Under the pieces are notes generated by a model. That model was given only the letters and a program-made list of their open reading frames with translations, made no database searches and had not been told where the DNA came from. From positions 33,799 to 97,798 of the IMG/VR virus record IMGVR_UViG_3300025407_000799: DNA of 64,000 nt, one strand, 5' to 3'. The translations under genes were made by a program, and so were the position numbers. Below are positions 45,575 to 52,562 of the stretch, piece after piece. Position 1 is the stretch's first letter. Every line of letters begins with the position of its first letter. This DNA is from a virus.

Positions 45575-46414
45575 ATGACTTTACCAACACAAACTAAAGT
45601 AAATTACCTAAACAACAAGGATATGTTGTTAGAAATACATAGAAGTAAAAGCTCGTATTGCAGTTTTACACAACCAGAATATCATCAATATGACATGATT
45701 GTTGCTAGTTTGGATAAGATCAATATAAGAAGCATAGCAGAAGCCAAACGTAATCGAGCTAAGAGAATTGGAGATGCAGAATACCAACGGCGCAAAGCTG
45801 CTGGTGAAAAAGTCAAACAAGCAGATTGTGAAGTTGACTATAAAAAGATTCAAAAAACAGATGTAGTATTCAGGGTCATGACATTCGATCATATTCCATT
45901 GAACAATACTCGTAAAAAGAATCCTAAGAGTCTAGCAGACCATAGGGACAAGGTCAATTTCCCGCCATTCCAACATTGGAAATTTGATGAAAACGATGAG
46001 CTTGTTTGTGTTGGAAAAAGTCATTGGAAAGGTGATTTGGTTAAGGGCAAGTTCGACAAAGATGCTGGTCAAATTACTAACACTTTAGCTAGGATGATGT
46101 TAAAATTGTGCGAACGTTATGCAACCCGTGGCAATGTTCGCGGTTACACATACAATGACGAAATGAAAGGACAGGCCATTTTGCAGTTAACACAGATTGG
46201 ATTACAATTTGACGAAAGCAAATCCGACAATCCGTTTGCTTATTTTACTGCGGCTGTTACTAACAGTTTTGTTCGTGTTATCAATATTGAAAAACGCAAT
46301 CAAAATATTCGTGATGATATTTTAGAAATCAACGGCATGAATCCTAGCTACAGTCGTACTGGTGCTGGAGAACATGCGGCCGCTGTTAAACGATTTGATG
46401 AGAATCAAGAATGA
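45575..46414 (+). CDS. 55: late transcription sigma factor gp55-like
   Basis: This 279-residue protein is longer than T4 gp55 (185 residues), which replaces sigma-70 on host RNA polymerase and recognises TATAAATA. The sigma region-2-like part lies about residues 160-250: QITNTLARMMLKLCERYA, YNDEMKGQAILQLTQIGLQF, NPFAYFTAAVTNSFVRVINI and EKRNQNIRDDIL. The N-terminal ~150 residues are charged and have no clear counterpart. A consensus host-type promoter precedes it. Downstream come an endonuclease, gp47 and gp46. The presence of many TATAAATA-like sites supports the assignment. Confidence 0.82.
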   Translation: MTLPTQTKVNYLNNKDMLLEIHRSKSSYCSFTQPEYHQYDMIVASLDKINIRSIAEAKRNRAKRIGDAEYQRRKAAGEKVKQADCEVDYKKIQKTDVVFRVMTFDHIPLNNTRKKNPKSLADHRDKVNFPPFQHWKFDENDELVCVGKSHWKGDLVKGKFDKDAGQITNTLARMMLKLCERYATRGNVRGYTYNDEMKGQAILQLTQIGLQFDESKSDNPFAYFTAAVTNSFVRVINIEKRNQNIRDDILEINGMNPSYSRTGAGEHAAAVKRFDENQE

Positions 46415-46420
46415 TTTAAC

Positions 46421-46454
46421 CCTAAAGTGTATAAATAAAACTATACACTTTGGA
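46421..46454 (+). promoter_or_regulatory. hairpin with embedded late promoter controlling the homing endonuclease
   Basis: AAAGTGTATA (46424-46433) pairs perfectly with TATACACTTT (46442-46451) over an 8-base loop; a T:G and a C:G pair extend it to 12 pairs through 46453. TATAAATA (46430-46437), identical to the T4 late consensus, covers the top of the left arm and the loop. A late transcript would start near 46443, losing the left arm. The GGA ribosome site (46452-46454) is partly locked by the stem in longer transcripts from gp55. Confidence 0.7.
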
Positions 46455-46461
46455 TTAAAAT

Positions 46462-47223
46462 ATGTTTATCTATAAAATTATCGTTAATAATAATGTTTAT
46501 ATAGGACTTGATACTAAACCGTCCTATAAGTTATCACGATGGAAAAAGCATTGCGATGAGGCAACTACAAGATGTAAAACAAAATTACATAAGGCTATGA
46601 ATATGTATGGCATAAAGAATTGTGTAGTTGAAATATTAAAAGATAACTTTAAGTCTATTGGAGAACTTGCGTTATCGGAAATTGATTACATTAAGCAATA
46701 CGATTCTTATAAAAACGGACTTAACTCTACTCCAGGTGGAGACGGTTTAGGAAAATACGATTTAACTTTATTATCGCTTGCAGATATAAACAAAATCAAA
46801 TCTGCATTAGGTGAGCATTTTAGTAATTATAATAAAAATATCAAATGGGCAGGAACTACTGAAGTTGATAGAAAATTATTAACTAAACATTTACATACTG
46901 ACGAAATTTATCAAAAGAAATCGGATACCCTTAAGAAATTTTACAAAGCAAATCCAGATATTGCCAAAACAAAAGCAGTAGGGATTAGAAAATGGCAGTT
47001 GGAAAATCCAGAAGAAATGAAGAAACGCAATCAGATTAATTCGATTAAAGGTGCCGCGGCTGTTTCGAAGAAACTAAAGGTTGAACTGGAAGACGGTAAT
47101 GTGTTATACTATTCAAGTAAAAGTGAATTCCATAGATTAACAAATCAATGGGCAAACACCATTATTAAAAAAACACAAGAAGGTGTTTTCTACAATGGTT
47201 ATAAAATATGGGAAGAAAAATGA
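46462..47223 (+). CDS. GIY-YIG homing endonuclease
   Basis: This 253-residue free-standing endonuclease lies between gp55 and gp47. The N-terminal catalytic domain shows the two-strand signature in variant form, FIYKIIVNNNVYIG (2-15), followed by a basic helix with R27 (KLSRWKKHC) and SEIDYIKQYDSYKNGLNSTP near 70-95. The C-terminal region has repeated short basic modules (RKWQLENPEEMKKRNQ; KGAAAVSKKLKV) and a NUMOD-like SKSEFHRLTNQWANTIIKK, typical of DNA-recognition tails of Seg/I-TevI type enzymes. Such enzymes spread themselves into uncut alleles. Its leader carries a late-promoter hairpin. Its TGA overlaps the next ATG. Confidence 0.78.
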   Translation: MFIYKIIVNNNVYIGLDTKPSYKLSRWKKHCDEATTRCKTKLHKAMNMYGIKNCVVEILKDNFKSIGELALSEIDYIKQYDSYKNGLNSTPGGDGLGKYDLTLLSLADINKIKSALGEHFSNYNKNIKWAGTTEVDRKLLTKHLHTDEIYQKKSDTLKKFYKANPDIAKTKAVGIRKWQLENPEEMKKRNQINSIKGAAAVSKKLKVELEDGNVLYYSSKSEFHRLTNQWANTIIKKTQEGVFYNGYKIWEEK

Positions 47224-47462
47224 ACAACTACGATATGTCTATTCACACAAACCCTGATGCAAGAGCCTGGGCTAAATTCTTTGCTGAAAAGTATACAGTA
47301 TGGTCGGAAGATGGTGTAGAGTCTGATAGTGAGGCTTTAATGACTGCGTGGTTTGCCAATGCTATGATGGCGATGCACGATCATTTAGTGTTGAAAGGTA
47401 ATCCAATCAATGGAGATCATGCCCAATATCTTATAGATACCGAAAACGGAGTTAAAGAATAA
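47220..47462 (+). CDS. small conserved-type protein before gp47
   Basis: The start is taken at ATG 47220 (MNNYDMSIHTNPDARAW, 80 residues), overlapping the endonuclease TGA; an upstream in-frame ATG at 47208 lacks support. The protein is mostly helical: ARAWAKFFAEKYTVW, SEALMTAWFANAMMAMHDHL. Its TAA overlaps the gp47 ATG (TAATG). The sequence resembles small unknown proteins of T4-like phages in the gp47/gp46 operon. Function unassigned. Confidence 0.65.
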   Translation: MNNYDMSIHTNPDARAWAKFFAEKYTVWSEDGVESDSEALMTAWFANAMMAMHDHLVLKGNPINGDHAQYLIDTENGVKE

Positions 47463-48475
47463 TGGCAAACTTATTTAAAAAAGTTGCGTGTATGACCGAT
47501 ATTCATTTCGGTCTCAAGAGCAATTCATCAGTACACAATCAGGACTGTGAAGACTTTGTAGATTGGTATATTGCCAAAGCAAAGGAGGAAGGTTGTGATA
47601 CAGGTATCTTTATGGGCGATTGGCATCATAATCGCAATAGCCTTAATATTACTACAATGGATTATAGCCTTAGGGCCTTGGAGAAGTTGGGACAAGCGTT
47701 TGATCAGTTCTACTTCTTTCCTGGTAATCATGATCTGTACTATAAAGACAAACGAGACATACACTCTGTGGAGTTTGGAAAGTATATACCTGGTATCACT
47801 GTGGTACATGAGCCTACTACTATTGGAGATGTCACGCTGTGTCCATGGTTGGTGGGCGAAGAATGGAAGTCGGTAGGTAAGAAAGGCGGGAAATATATAT
47901 TTGGACATTTTGAATTACCTAACTTTTTCATGAACGCTATGATACAAATGCCAGATCATGGAGAGATTCAACTAGATAGTTTCAAACAATATGAACTAGG
48001 TTTTAGTGGACACTTTCATAAGCGTCAGCAACAAAAGAACATGATTTACATCGGCAATGCTTTCCCACACAATTATGCAGATACATGGGACGATGATCGC
48101 GGCATGATGGTTATGGAATGGGGAGGGCAACCTGAATATTTTAGTTGGCCAGATCAGCCTACTTTTAGAACAGTAACACTAAGCCGTCTAATCGACGAAG
48201 CAGACACTATTATCAAATCTAAGCAACATTTACGTGTTACGCTAGACATTGATATTACATACGAAGAAGCAAGTTTTATTAAAGAAAAGTTCATGGCAGA
48301 TTATGACATCCGCGAACTTACTCTTATTGCAGAAAAGAAAGATGTTGAAATTAATACCAATATCGATGTACAAGCATTTGAATCAGTAGATCAAATCGTT
48401 AGCAATCAAATTGTTAGTATTGATAGCGATACCTACGACAAAAATATTCTACTGAGCATTTATAACAGCCTATGA
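47462..48475 (+). CDS. 47: recombination nuclease subunit gp47 (SbcD/Mre11-like)
   Basis: This 337-residue calcineurin-type phosphoesterase is the nuclease of the gp46/gp47 complex, which resects DNA ends for recombination-dependent replication and helps degrade host DNA in T4. Metal ligands appear in order: D13 and H15 (MTDIHFG), D53 (GDWHHN), N89-H90 (FPGNHDLYY), H149 (FGHFELP) and H184/H186 (GHFHKRQ). The C-terminal 90 residues would bind the gp46 coiled-coil base. Its stop overlaps the gp46 start by 4 bases, as in T4. T4 gp47 has 339 residues. Confidence 0.93.
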   Translation: MANLFKKVACMTDIHFGLKSNSSVHNQDCEDFVDWYIAKAKEEGCDTGIFMGDWHHNRNSLNITTMDYSLRALEKLGQAFDQFYFFPGNHDLYYKDKRDIHSVEFGKYIPGITVVHEPTTIGDVTLCPWLVGEEWKSVGKKGGKYIFGHFELPNFFMNAMIQMPDHGEIQLDSFKQYELGFSGHFHKRQQQKNMIYIGNAFPHNYADTWDDDRGMMVMEWGGQPEYFSWPDQPTFRTVTLSRLIDEADTIIKSKQHLRVTLDIDITYEEASFIKEKFMADYDIRELTLIAEKKDVEINTNIDVQAFESVDQIVSNQIVSIDSDTYDKNILLSIYNSL

Positions 48476-50247
48476 AAATAAAAGAATTAACCGTTAAAAA
48501 CTTTATGAGCGTGGGTAATCAAACCCAAGCTGTAAACTTCGGAAAGGAAAACTTAACACTTGTGCTAGGTGAAAACTTAGACCAAGGCGGTGATGATAAC
48601 GGCAGTCGTAATGGTACAGGTAAAACTACCATTGTAAACGCTCTTAGTTTTGCTTTATTTGGTAACGCACTTACTAACATTAAAAAAGACAATCTTATTA
48701 ACAAAATTAACAACAAAAATATGTTAGTGACTTTGACGTTTGAAAAAGACGGAACAGATTATCGAATTGAACGTGGACGTAAACCCAGTGTTATGAAGTT
48801 CTTTGTTAACGACCAAGAACAAGAAGGCGAAGAATCCGATGATAGCCAAGGCGATCAACGTGAAACACAAAAAGACATCGATGAACTTTTTGGCATGAGC
48901 CACGACATGTTCAAGCATATTGTTGCGTTAAACACTTATACAGAACCGTTTTTATCAATGCGGGCCAATGACCAACGTGTTATTATTGAACAGTTGTTGG
49001 GTATTACTATTCTTAGCGAAAAAGCAGAAACGCTTAAAGAGCTAGTTAAGCAAACTAAGGATGCTATTACACAAGAGTCTGCAAATATCGAAGCTGCCAA
49101 GAAATCTAATGATAAAATACAAATTAGTATTGATAGTTTGTTAACTAGACAAACAGCTTGGAATACGCAACATGCTAACGAACTTGAAAAGATAGGACGT
49201 AGCATAGTAGAGTTGGAAAGTGTAGATATTGAAGCTGAGCTTGCGAAGCACAGCGAGCTCAAAGAGTTCGATGAAAAAACAGCGAAGCTGCGAAGTTTAA
49301 ATAAGGAACGTGCTACGTTAGATAGCGCGATAGCGCAAGCGGAGCGAAGCGTTACGAAGTATGAACGCGAACTCGCCTTATTGGCAAGTAAGACCTGTCA
49401 CGCTTGTGAACAACAGCTACATGATCATAAGCATGAAGAAATGACAGCTCTAGCTCAGAAGCATCTGGACGAGGCGGTCATTTACTTTACTAAAGTATCA
49501 AAGGACCTGGAAAAAATTACAGCAGAAATTACTTCTATTGGTGAGGTTCCAGCCAAGCCTATTACCTACTACGACAGTTATGAGCAGGCGCTTAAACATC
49601 AGAACAACTTGAAGACTCTTGAAAATCAACTGATACAAAAAAGCAATGACACAGATCCTTATCAGGAACAGATTGACGAACTCACTGACACTGCCATGCA
49701 GGAAATCACCTGGGACAATGTTAATACTTTAACCAGCTTAAAGGATCATCAAGAGTTCTTATTAAAATTGTTGACTAGCAAGGATTCCTTTATCCGTAAA
49801 AAGATTATAGATCAAAACCTAGCATATTTGAACAATCGTCTAACTTATTATCTTGATAAGATGGGATTGCCTCATACTGTGTTATTCCAAAATGACTTAA
49901 CCGTTGAGATCACCCAGCTAGGGCAAGATTTAGATTTTGATAATCTAAGTCGAGGTGAGCGGAATAGACTTATCCTTGGTTTGTCATGGTCGTTTAGAGA
50001 TGTTTGGGAAAGTTTATATCAACCTATCAACTTGTTGTTTGTTGACGAGCTTATTGACAACGGGCTTGATGCTGCAGGTGTTGAAGGCGCATTGGCTGTA
50101 CTAAAGAAAATGGGTCGTGAACGCAAGAAGAATATTTTCTTAATTAGTCACAAGGACGAACTAATCGGCCGTGTTAACAATGTGTTAAAAGTTATCAAAG
50201 AAAACGGCTATACTAGCTATGCTAACGATTTAGAAATTAATGAGTAA
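48472..50247 (+). CDS. 46: recombination ATPase subunit gp46 (SbcC/Rad50-like)
   Basis: This 591-residue SMC-like ATPase pairs with gp47. Walker A is RNGTGKTT (46-53); the zinc hook C309-H-A-C312 lies between two coiled-coil arms; the ABC signature LSRGERNRL and Walker B LLFVDELID follow near the C-terminus, then FLISHKDEL with the H-loop. T4 gp46 has 560 residues. Translationally coupled to gp47 at its start and overlapping the next gene by 8 bases. The stretch 49240-49380, coding the arm before the hook, is unusually rich in GCGAAG words compared with the rest of the gene. Confidence 0.93.
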   Translation: MKIKELTVKNFMSVGNQTQAVNFGKENLTLVLGENLDQGGDDNGSRNGTGKTTIVNALSFALFGNALTNIKKDNLINKINNKNMLVTLTFEKDGTDYRIERGRKPSVMKFFVNDQEQEGEESDDSQGDQRETQKDIDELFGMSHDMFKHIVALNTYTEPFLSMRANDQRVIIEQLLGITILSEKAETLKELVKQTKDAITQESANIEAAKKSNDKIQISIDSLLTRQTAWNTQHANELEKIGRSIVELESVDIEAELAKHSELKEFDEKTAKLRSLNKERATLDSAIAQAERSVTKYERELALLASKTCHACEQQLHDHKHEEMTALAQKHLDEAVIYFTKVSKDLEKITAEITSIGEVPAKPITYYDSYEQALKHQNNLKTLENQLIQKSNDTDPYQEQIDELTDTAMQEITWDNVNTLTSLKDHQEFLLKLLTSKDSFIRKKIIDQNLAYLNNRLTYYLDKMGLPHTVLFQNDLTVEITQLGQDLDFDNLSRGERNRLILGLSWSFRDVWESLYQPINLLFVDELIDNGLDAAGVEGALAVLKKMGRERKKNIFLISHKDELIGRVNNVLKVIKENGYTSYANDLEINE

Positions 50248-50518
50248 GCACGTTGATCCAAGTCCCTATCAAAACGAAGAGTCGCATGAAAAACTCATGG
50301 CGGCTTTTCGCGAGTATTTTAAAGAAAATCAAGAATGGATCAACAAAGGCACACGTAGTTCAGGCGAACGTATGCGCTACTGGCTAGCGCAGATTAGAAT
50401 TATAGCCAAAGAACGCCGTACGCATGTACAACAGTATCGCGTATGGTTAGATAGGGCAAAAGCAGAACGTAAGGCAAATCAAAAGGCACAGGGTACGGAG
50501 ACAGATGACACTAATTAG
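50240..50518 (+). CDS. small conserved T4-like phage protein, unknown function
   Basis: This 92-residue, highly charged and mostly helical protein (EKLMAAFREYFKENQEWIN, RMRYWLAQIRIIAKERR, VWLDRAKAERKANQKA) overlaps gp46 by 8 bases. The same position in T4-like phages of marine type often holds a small helical protein like this, from memory. A DNA or gp46/47-associated role is suggested only by operon position. Confidence 0.68.
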   Translation: MSKHVDPSPYQNEESHEKLMAAFREYFKENQEWINKGTRSSGERMRYWLAQIRIIAKERRTHVQQYRVWLDRAKAERKANQKAQGTETDDTN

Positions 50519-50521
50519 TGT

Positions 50522-50947
50522 ATGTCTTGGTACTATAACAATGAAATTGTAGAAGAACTTCCCGAAGATTGTGTTGGGTTTGTATATCTTATAACAAACA
50601 CAATTACAGGGCGTATGTACATAGGCAAAAAACTAGCAAAATTTTCTAAAACTACTTATCGAACAGTAAAATTAAAAAACGGCACTAAGAAAAAAAAGAA
50701 AATCCGCAGTAAAATTAACAGTGATTGGCAGACCTATTATGGGTCGTCGGATGAATTACTCAAGGATATTGCGCAGTTAGGTCAAGAAAACTTTCGCAGG
50801 GAAATACTGTTTTACTGTAAATCCAAAGCAGAAACGTCATATATAGAGGCTCGTGAACAGTTCAGCCGTCGTGTGCTGGAATCAAAAGACTATTATAATG
50901 GTCAAATTTCCGTGCGTGTACACGGTTCACACATACTCAAATCATAA
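50522..50947 (+). CDS. GIY-YIG nuclease-fold protein, conserved in T4-like phages
   Basis: This 141-residue protein shows GFVYLITNTITGRMYIGKK (18-36) as the GIY...YIG pair, a long basic insertion (KLKNGTKKKKKIRSKIN), then SDWQTYYGSSDELLKDI and FRREILFYCKSKAETSYIEA with a catalytic-type glutamate. There is no large DNA-recognition tail, so it looks like a compact phage nuclease rather than a typical homing enzyme. It starts 3 bases after the upstream stop and is the last coding gene before the structured gene-free region. DNA processing together with gp46/47 is a guess. Confidence 0.75.
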   Translation: MSWYYNNEIVEELPEDCVGFVYLITNTITGRMYIGKKLAKFSKTTYRTVKLKNGTKKKKKIRSKINSDWQTYYGSSDELLKDIAQLGQENFRREILFYCKSKAETSYIEAREQFSRRVLESKDYYNGQISVRVHGSHILKS

Positions 50948-50974
50948 TACTTTAGGCTACTAAATCACCAAATA

Positions 50975-51310
50975 AGCCAGCACAGGCGTTGACATTGTGC
51001 CCTGAATCCGTTCTGTTGTGTGACGGCAAGGTAGTTCTGCTTGGTGACAGAGTTATAAATCACTATCCTTTACAGGACGACGATTGGATATGCCATAACC
51101 AGTTTGATTTATAAGGGGAAGTAACAAGGCTAAAAGAGGGGTAGTAGCCCCACGGTTTAACAAGTGTTAGCGTATTTGTTAAGCCCGCCGTCATATAAAG
51201 ACTCTGCTCGTGGTACCGGATGACCGCCACTGTAATGCAGTAACGCTAAGGTGATATTGTGCAACTCGGATAATGTCAAAACAACTTTGCCCGCTAGGGC
51301 AAAGTGTGAC
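50975..51310 (+). ncRNA. candidate structured RNA in the gene-free interval
   Basis: The 476-base interval 50948-51423 has no convincing gene, higher GC than its surroundings, and nested complementarity. Pairings: 50980-50984/50996-51000; 51019-51027/51187-51195 (nine pairs, long range); inside it 51053-51062/51105-51114 (ten pairs), 51064-51068/51086-51090, and 51154-51163/51176-51185 (ten pairs); then CTGC/GCAG around GTGG/CCAC near 51202-51240; and 51285-51292/51297-51304 with GCTA loop. Two helices contain G:U pairs in the plus-strand sense that would be A:C mismatches in the minus sense, so the RNA is read on the plus strand, after the GIY-YIG gene. It matches no RNA family I recognise. 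Confidence 0.6.
51285..51304 (+). terminator. 8-bp hairpin with GCTA loop at the end of the structured region
   Basis: CTTTGCCC (51285-51292), loop GCTA, GGGCAAAG (51297-51304): a stable GC-rich stem. No U-run follows on either strand, so it may be a part of the RNA rather than a true terminator. The same tetraloop occurs in the 51405 hairpin. Confidence 0.4.
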
Positions 51311-51404
51311 TGAACAATCTGGATAATATCTTAACGCTTCGCGTTTAATAAATCATTAACTACTTCTTGATAGACTAATAAAAGTTCGAGCTGAAGCGAA
51401 GAAC

Positions 51405-51424
51405 AGAAGAACGCTAGTTCTTCT
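51405..51424 (-). terminator. hairpin directly after the gp51-like frame
   Basis: AGAAGAAC (51405-51412), loop GCTA, GTTCTTCT (51417-51424): perfect 8-bp stem starting at the stop codon of the minus-strand frame. On the minus strand it is followed by GTTCTTCG. It separates the minus-strand hub gene from the plus-strand RNA region and could serve both strands. Confidence 0.5.
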
Positions 51425-51666
51425 TATAACAATGGCATACGTGTTTCTTTAGTTACTTCGATATTCTCTTTGATAATATTATAGATCAATTCACGATCTG
51501 AGAATGTGTAGATATGAAGTAGATCTTCTACACTAACACCACCACGCATATACCAGGATATTCTAAAAAGTTCTTCTTTAAAGCCCTGGATCTGATTGTC
51601 TAGCCTAACTAGATGTGCTTGAATTTCGTCTGGTGGAAGACTAATTAGGCTTGTACGAAAAAATTT
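51424..51666 (-). CDS. gp51-like 3' frame read by -1 frameshift from the gp26-like gene
   Basis: In the -1 frame relative to the upstream gene, an 80-codon frame runs to TAA 51424-51426. It encodes a well-formed protein (SLPPDEIQAHLVRLDNQI; FRISWYMRGGVSVEDLLHI; LIYNIIKENIEVTKETRMPL) of the kind annotated as gp51 / baseplate hub assembly catalyst or small tail chaperone in T4-like phages. It has no ATG, GTG or TTG before the conserved part; the first ATG (51549) is mid-domain and lacks a ribosome site. It begins exactly at a slippery run, so it is most simply made as the C-terminus of a ~349-residue fusion. Confidence 0.6.
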   Translation of the reverse strand, partial: KFFRTSLISLPPDEIQAHLVRLDNQIQGFKEELFRISWYMRGGVSVEDLLHIYTFSDRELIYNIIKENIEVTKETRMPLL

Positions 51667-52472
51667 GACTGATCAAGGTCTACAGCAAGATTGGCTTCTT
51701 GGCCACAGTTGTCGCATTTAACTGGGAATCGAGGCATGGCCCAAGCATCATTATTTTTTTGATTTCTAGCTTTGATAGCATCAAACACACTCTTGTCGCA
51801 GTTGTCCAACCATTCCATGATAAAGGGAGTTTCGGTAACTACTTGCTGACCAGTATCAACACTTTCAATAGTAGCACGATAAATTTCAGTTTGGATATCG
51901 GCTAATTCTTTGAATAAACTGTTAACTACTTCTTGTCTTTCTGGAGTGTTGTCCATGACTTCTGCTTGAGCAAGACGTTGTTGTAGTCTAAAGTTTTTAA
52001 GATTAAACTCAGTGCTTTGCTTATATGTTAATGGACGTAGATTAATGGTCAGATCGTCTGTGACAATTTTACCGTCATACTGACAGGCCATGTAAAATTC
52101 CACAACTTTGTTTAGATCGATGTCATAGTCATTTTCAGATCCGCAATTATTGCACTTGTGTCCCACGGTCATGGAGTTGCCATAGGTAGCAATACGAATA
52201 GCTGCCAATAAAATAACTAGATCCAGTATACACAATTCCCAAGGATCTTTGATAGCCGGGCAACAGCTGGTTAAAACTTGTGCTGTGCTTTCGCCAGACA
52301 ACAATGCATCTGGAGTTTTAACAATGATTTCATCCATGCCCGTCATACCATATACTGGTGTATTGGTAACATCGCCTTGGATAGTACCGGGCTTGTTAAA
52401 GATACCTCCGCTGGGGAACTTGATATAGATCTTAGGTTGTCTAAAGTACTTTTGTAACGGATTAACGGCCAT
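51645..52472 (-). CDS. 26: baseplate hub assembly protein gp26-like
   Basis: This 275-residue protein belongs to the T4 gp26-type baseplate family, whose members help build the hub around the tape measure. Two cysteine knuckles mark it: GHKCNNCGSENDYDIDLNKV (~110-130) and PVKCDNCGQEANLAVDLDQS (~250-270), probably one or two zinc sites. The middle (DLTINLRPLTYKQSTEFNLK) is also typical. The C-terminus ends SNFFVQA. A perfect late promoter and GGAG ribosome site precede it. The slippery sequence at codons 270-272 would let a fraction of ribosomes continue into the gp51-like frame. Confidence 0.78.
   Translation of the reverse strand: MAVNPLQKYFRQPKIYIKFPSGGIFNKPGTIQGDVTNTPVYGMTGMDEIIVKTPDALLSGESTAQVLTSCCPAIKDPWELCILDLVILLAAIRIATYGNSMTVGHKCNNCGSENDYDIDLNKVVEFYMACQYDGKIVTDDLTINLRPLTYKQSTEFNLKNFRLQQRLAQAEVMDNTPERQEVVNSLFKELADIQTEIYRATIESVDTGQQVVTETPFIMEWLDNCDKSVFDAIKARNQKNNDAWAMPRFPVKCDNCGQEANLAVDLDQSNFFVQA
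51657..51666 (-). promoter_or_regulatory. -1 ribosomal frameshift site
   Basis: The minus strand reads AAATTTTTTC, which in the gp26 frame holds two overlapping slippery heptamers, A-AAT-TTT and T-TTT-TTC. Slipping back one base at either gives the same protein, ...SNFFRTSLISLPP. The zero-frame stop lies 10 bases downstream. A weak GTCT/AGAC hairpin and a CTAATTAG palindrome follow within 30 bases. Confidence 0.6.
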
Positions 52473-52498
52473 TGTAATAACTCCAAAATATTGTCATG

Positions 52499-52506
52499 TA
52501 TTTATA
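52499..52506 (-). promoter_or_regulatory. perfect late promoter TATAAATA before gp26
   Basis: Identical to the T4 late consensus on the minus strand. Start predicted near 52493, about 21 bases before ATG 52472, with TTTTGGAG as ribosome site in between. It lies in the 90-base divergent gap between gp26 and the 341-residue gene. Confidence 0.65.
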
Positions 52507-52548
52507 TACGCACTTTTTGGGTTATTTTCGTATTGGCTAGGTTTATTT

Positions 52549-52556
52549 GGTAAATA
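52549..52556 (+). promoter_or_regulatory. late-promoter-like GGTAAATA before the 341-residue gene
   Basis: Matches 6 of 8 bases of the T4 late consensus. With T4 spacing the start falls at 52562-52563, the A of the start codon itself; no ribosome site is visible upstream of the ATG. The message could be leaderless. Confidence 0.45.
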
Positions 52557-52562
52557 CAAATT

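Noticed and set aside
50956-51114. 52-codon open frame (ATKSPNKPAQ... ending HNQFDL) in the gene-free interval
   Set aside because: It reads protein-like but has no ATG and no ribosome site, and its span coincides with nested RNA helices that explain the composition. A degraded gene end remains possible.
51370-51400. tRNA-like GTTCGAGCT motif
   Set aside because: No acceptor, D or anticodon arms can be folded around it. No tRNA gene was recognised anywhere in the window.
51640-51670. gp26/gp51 split as a sequencing error in a T run
   Set aside because: Possible, since a six-T run is involved, but a single indel would have to coincide with a canonical slippery heptamer and a typical gp26 C-terminus (SNFF). 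Kept as frameshift, with read inspection as the test.
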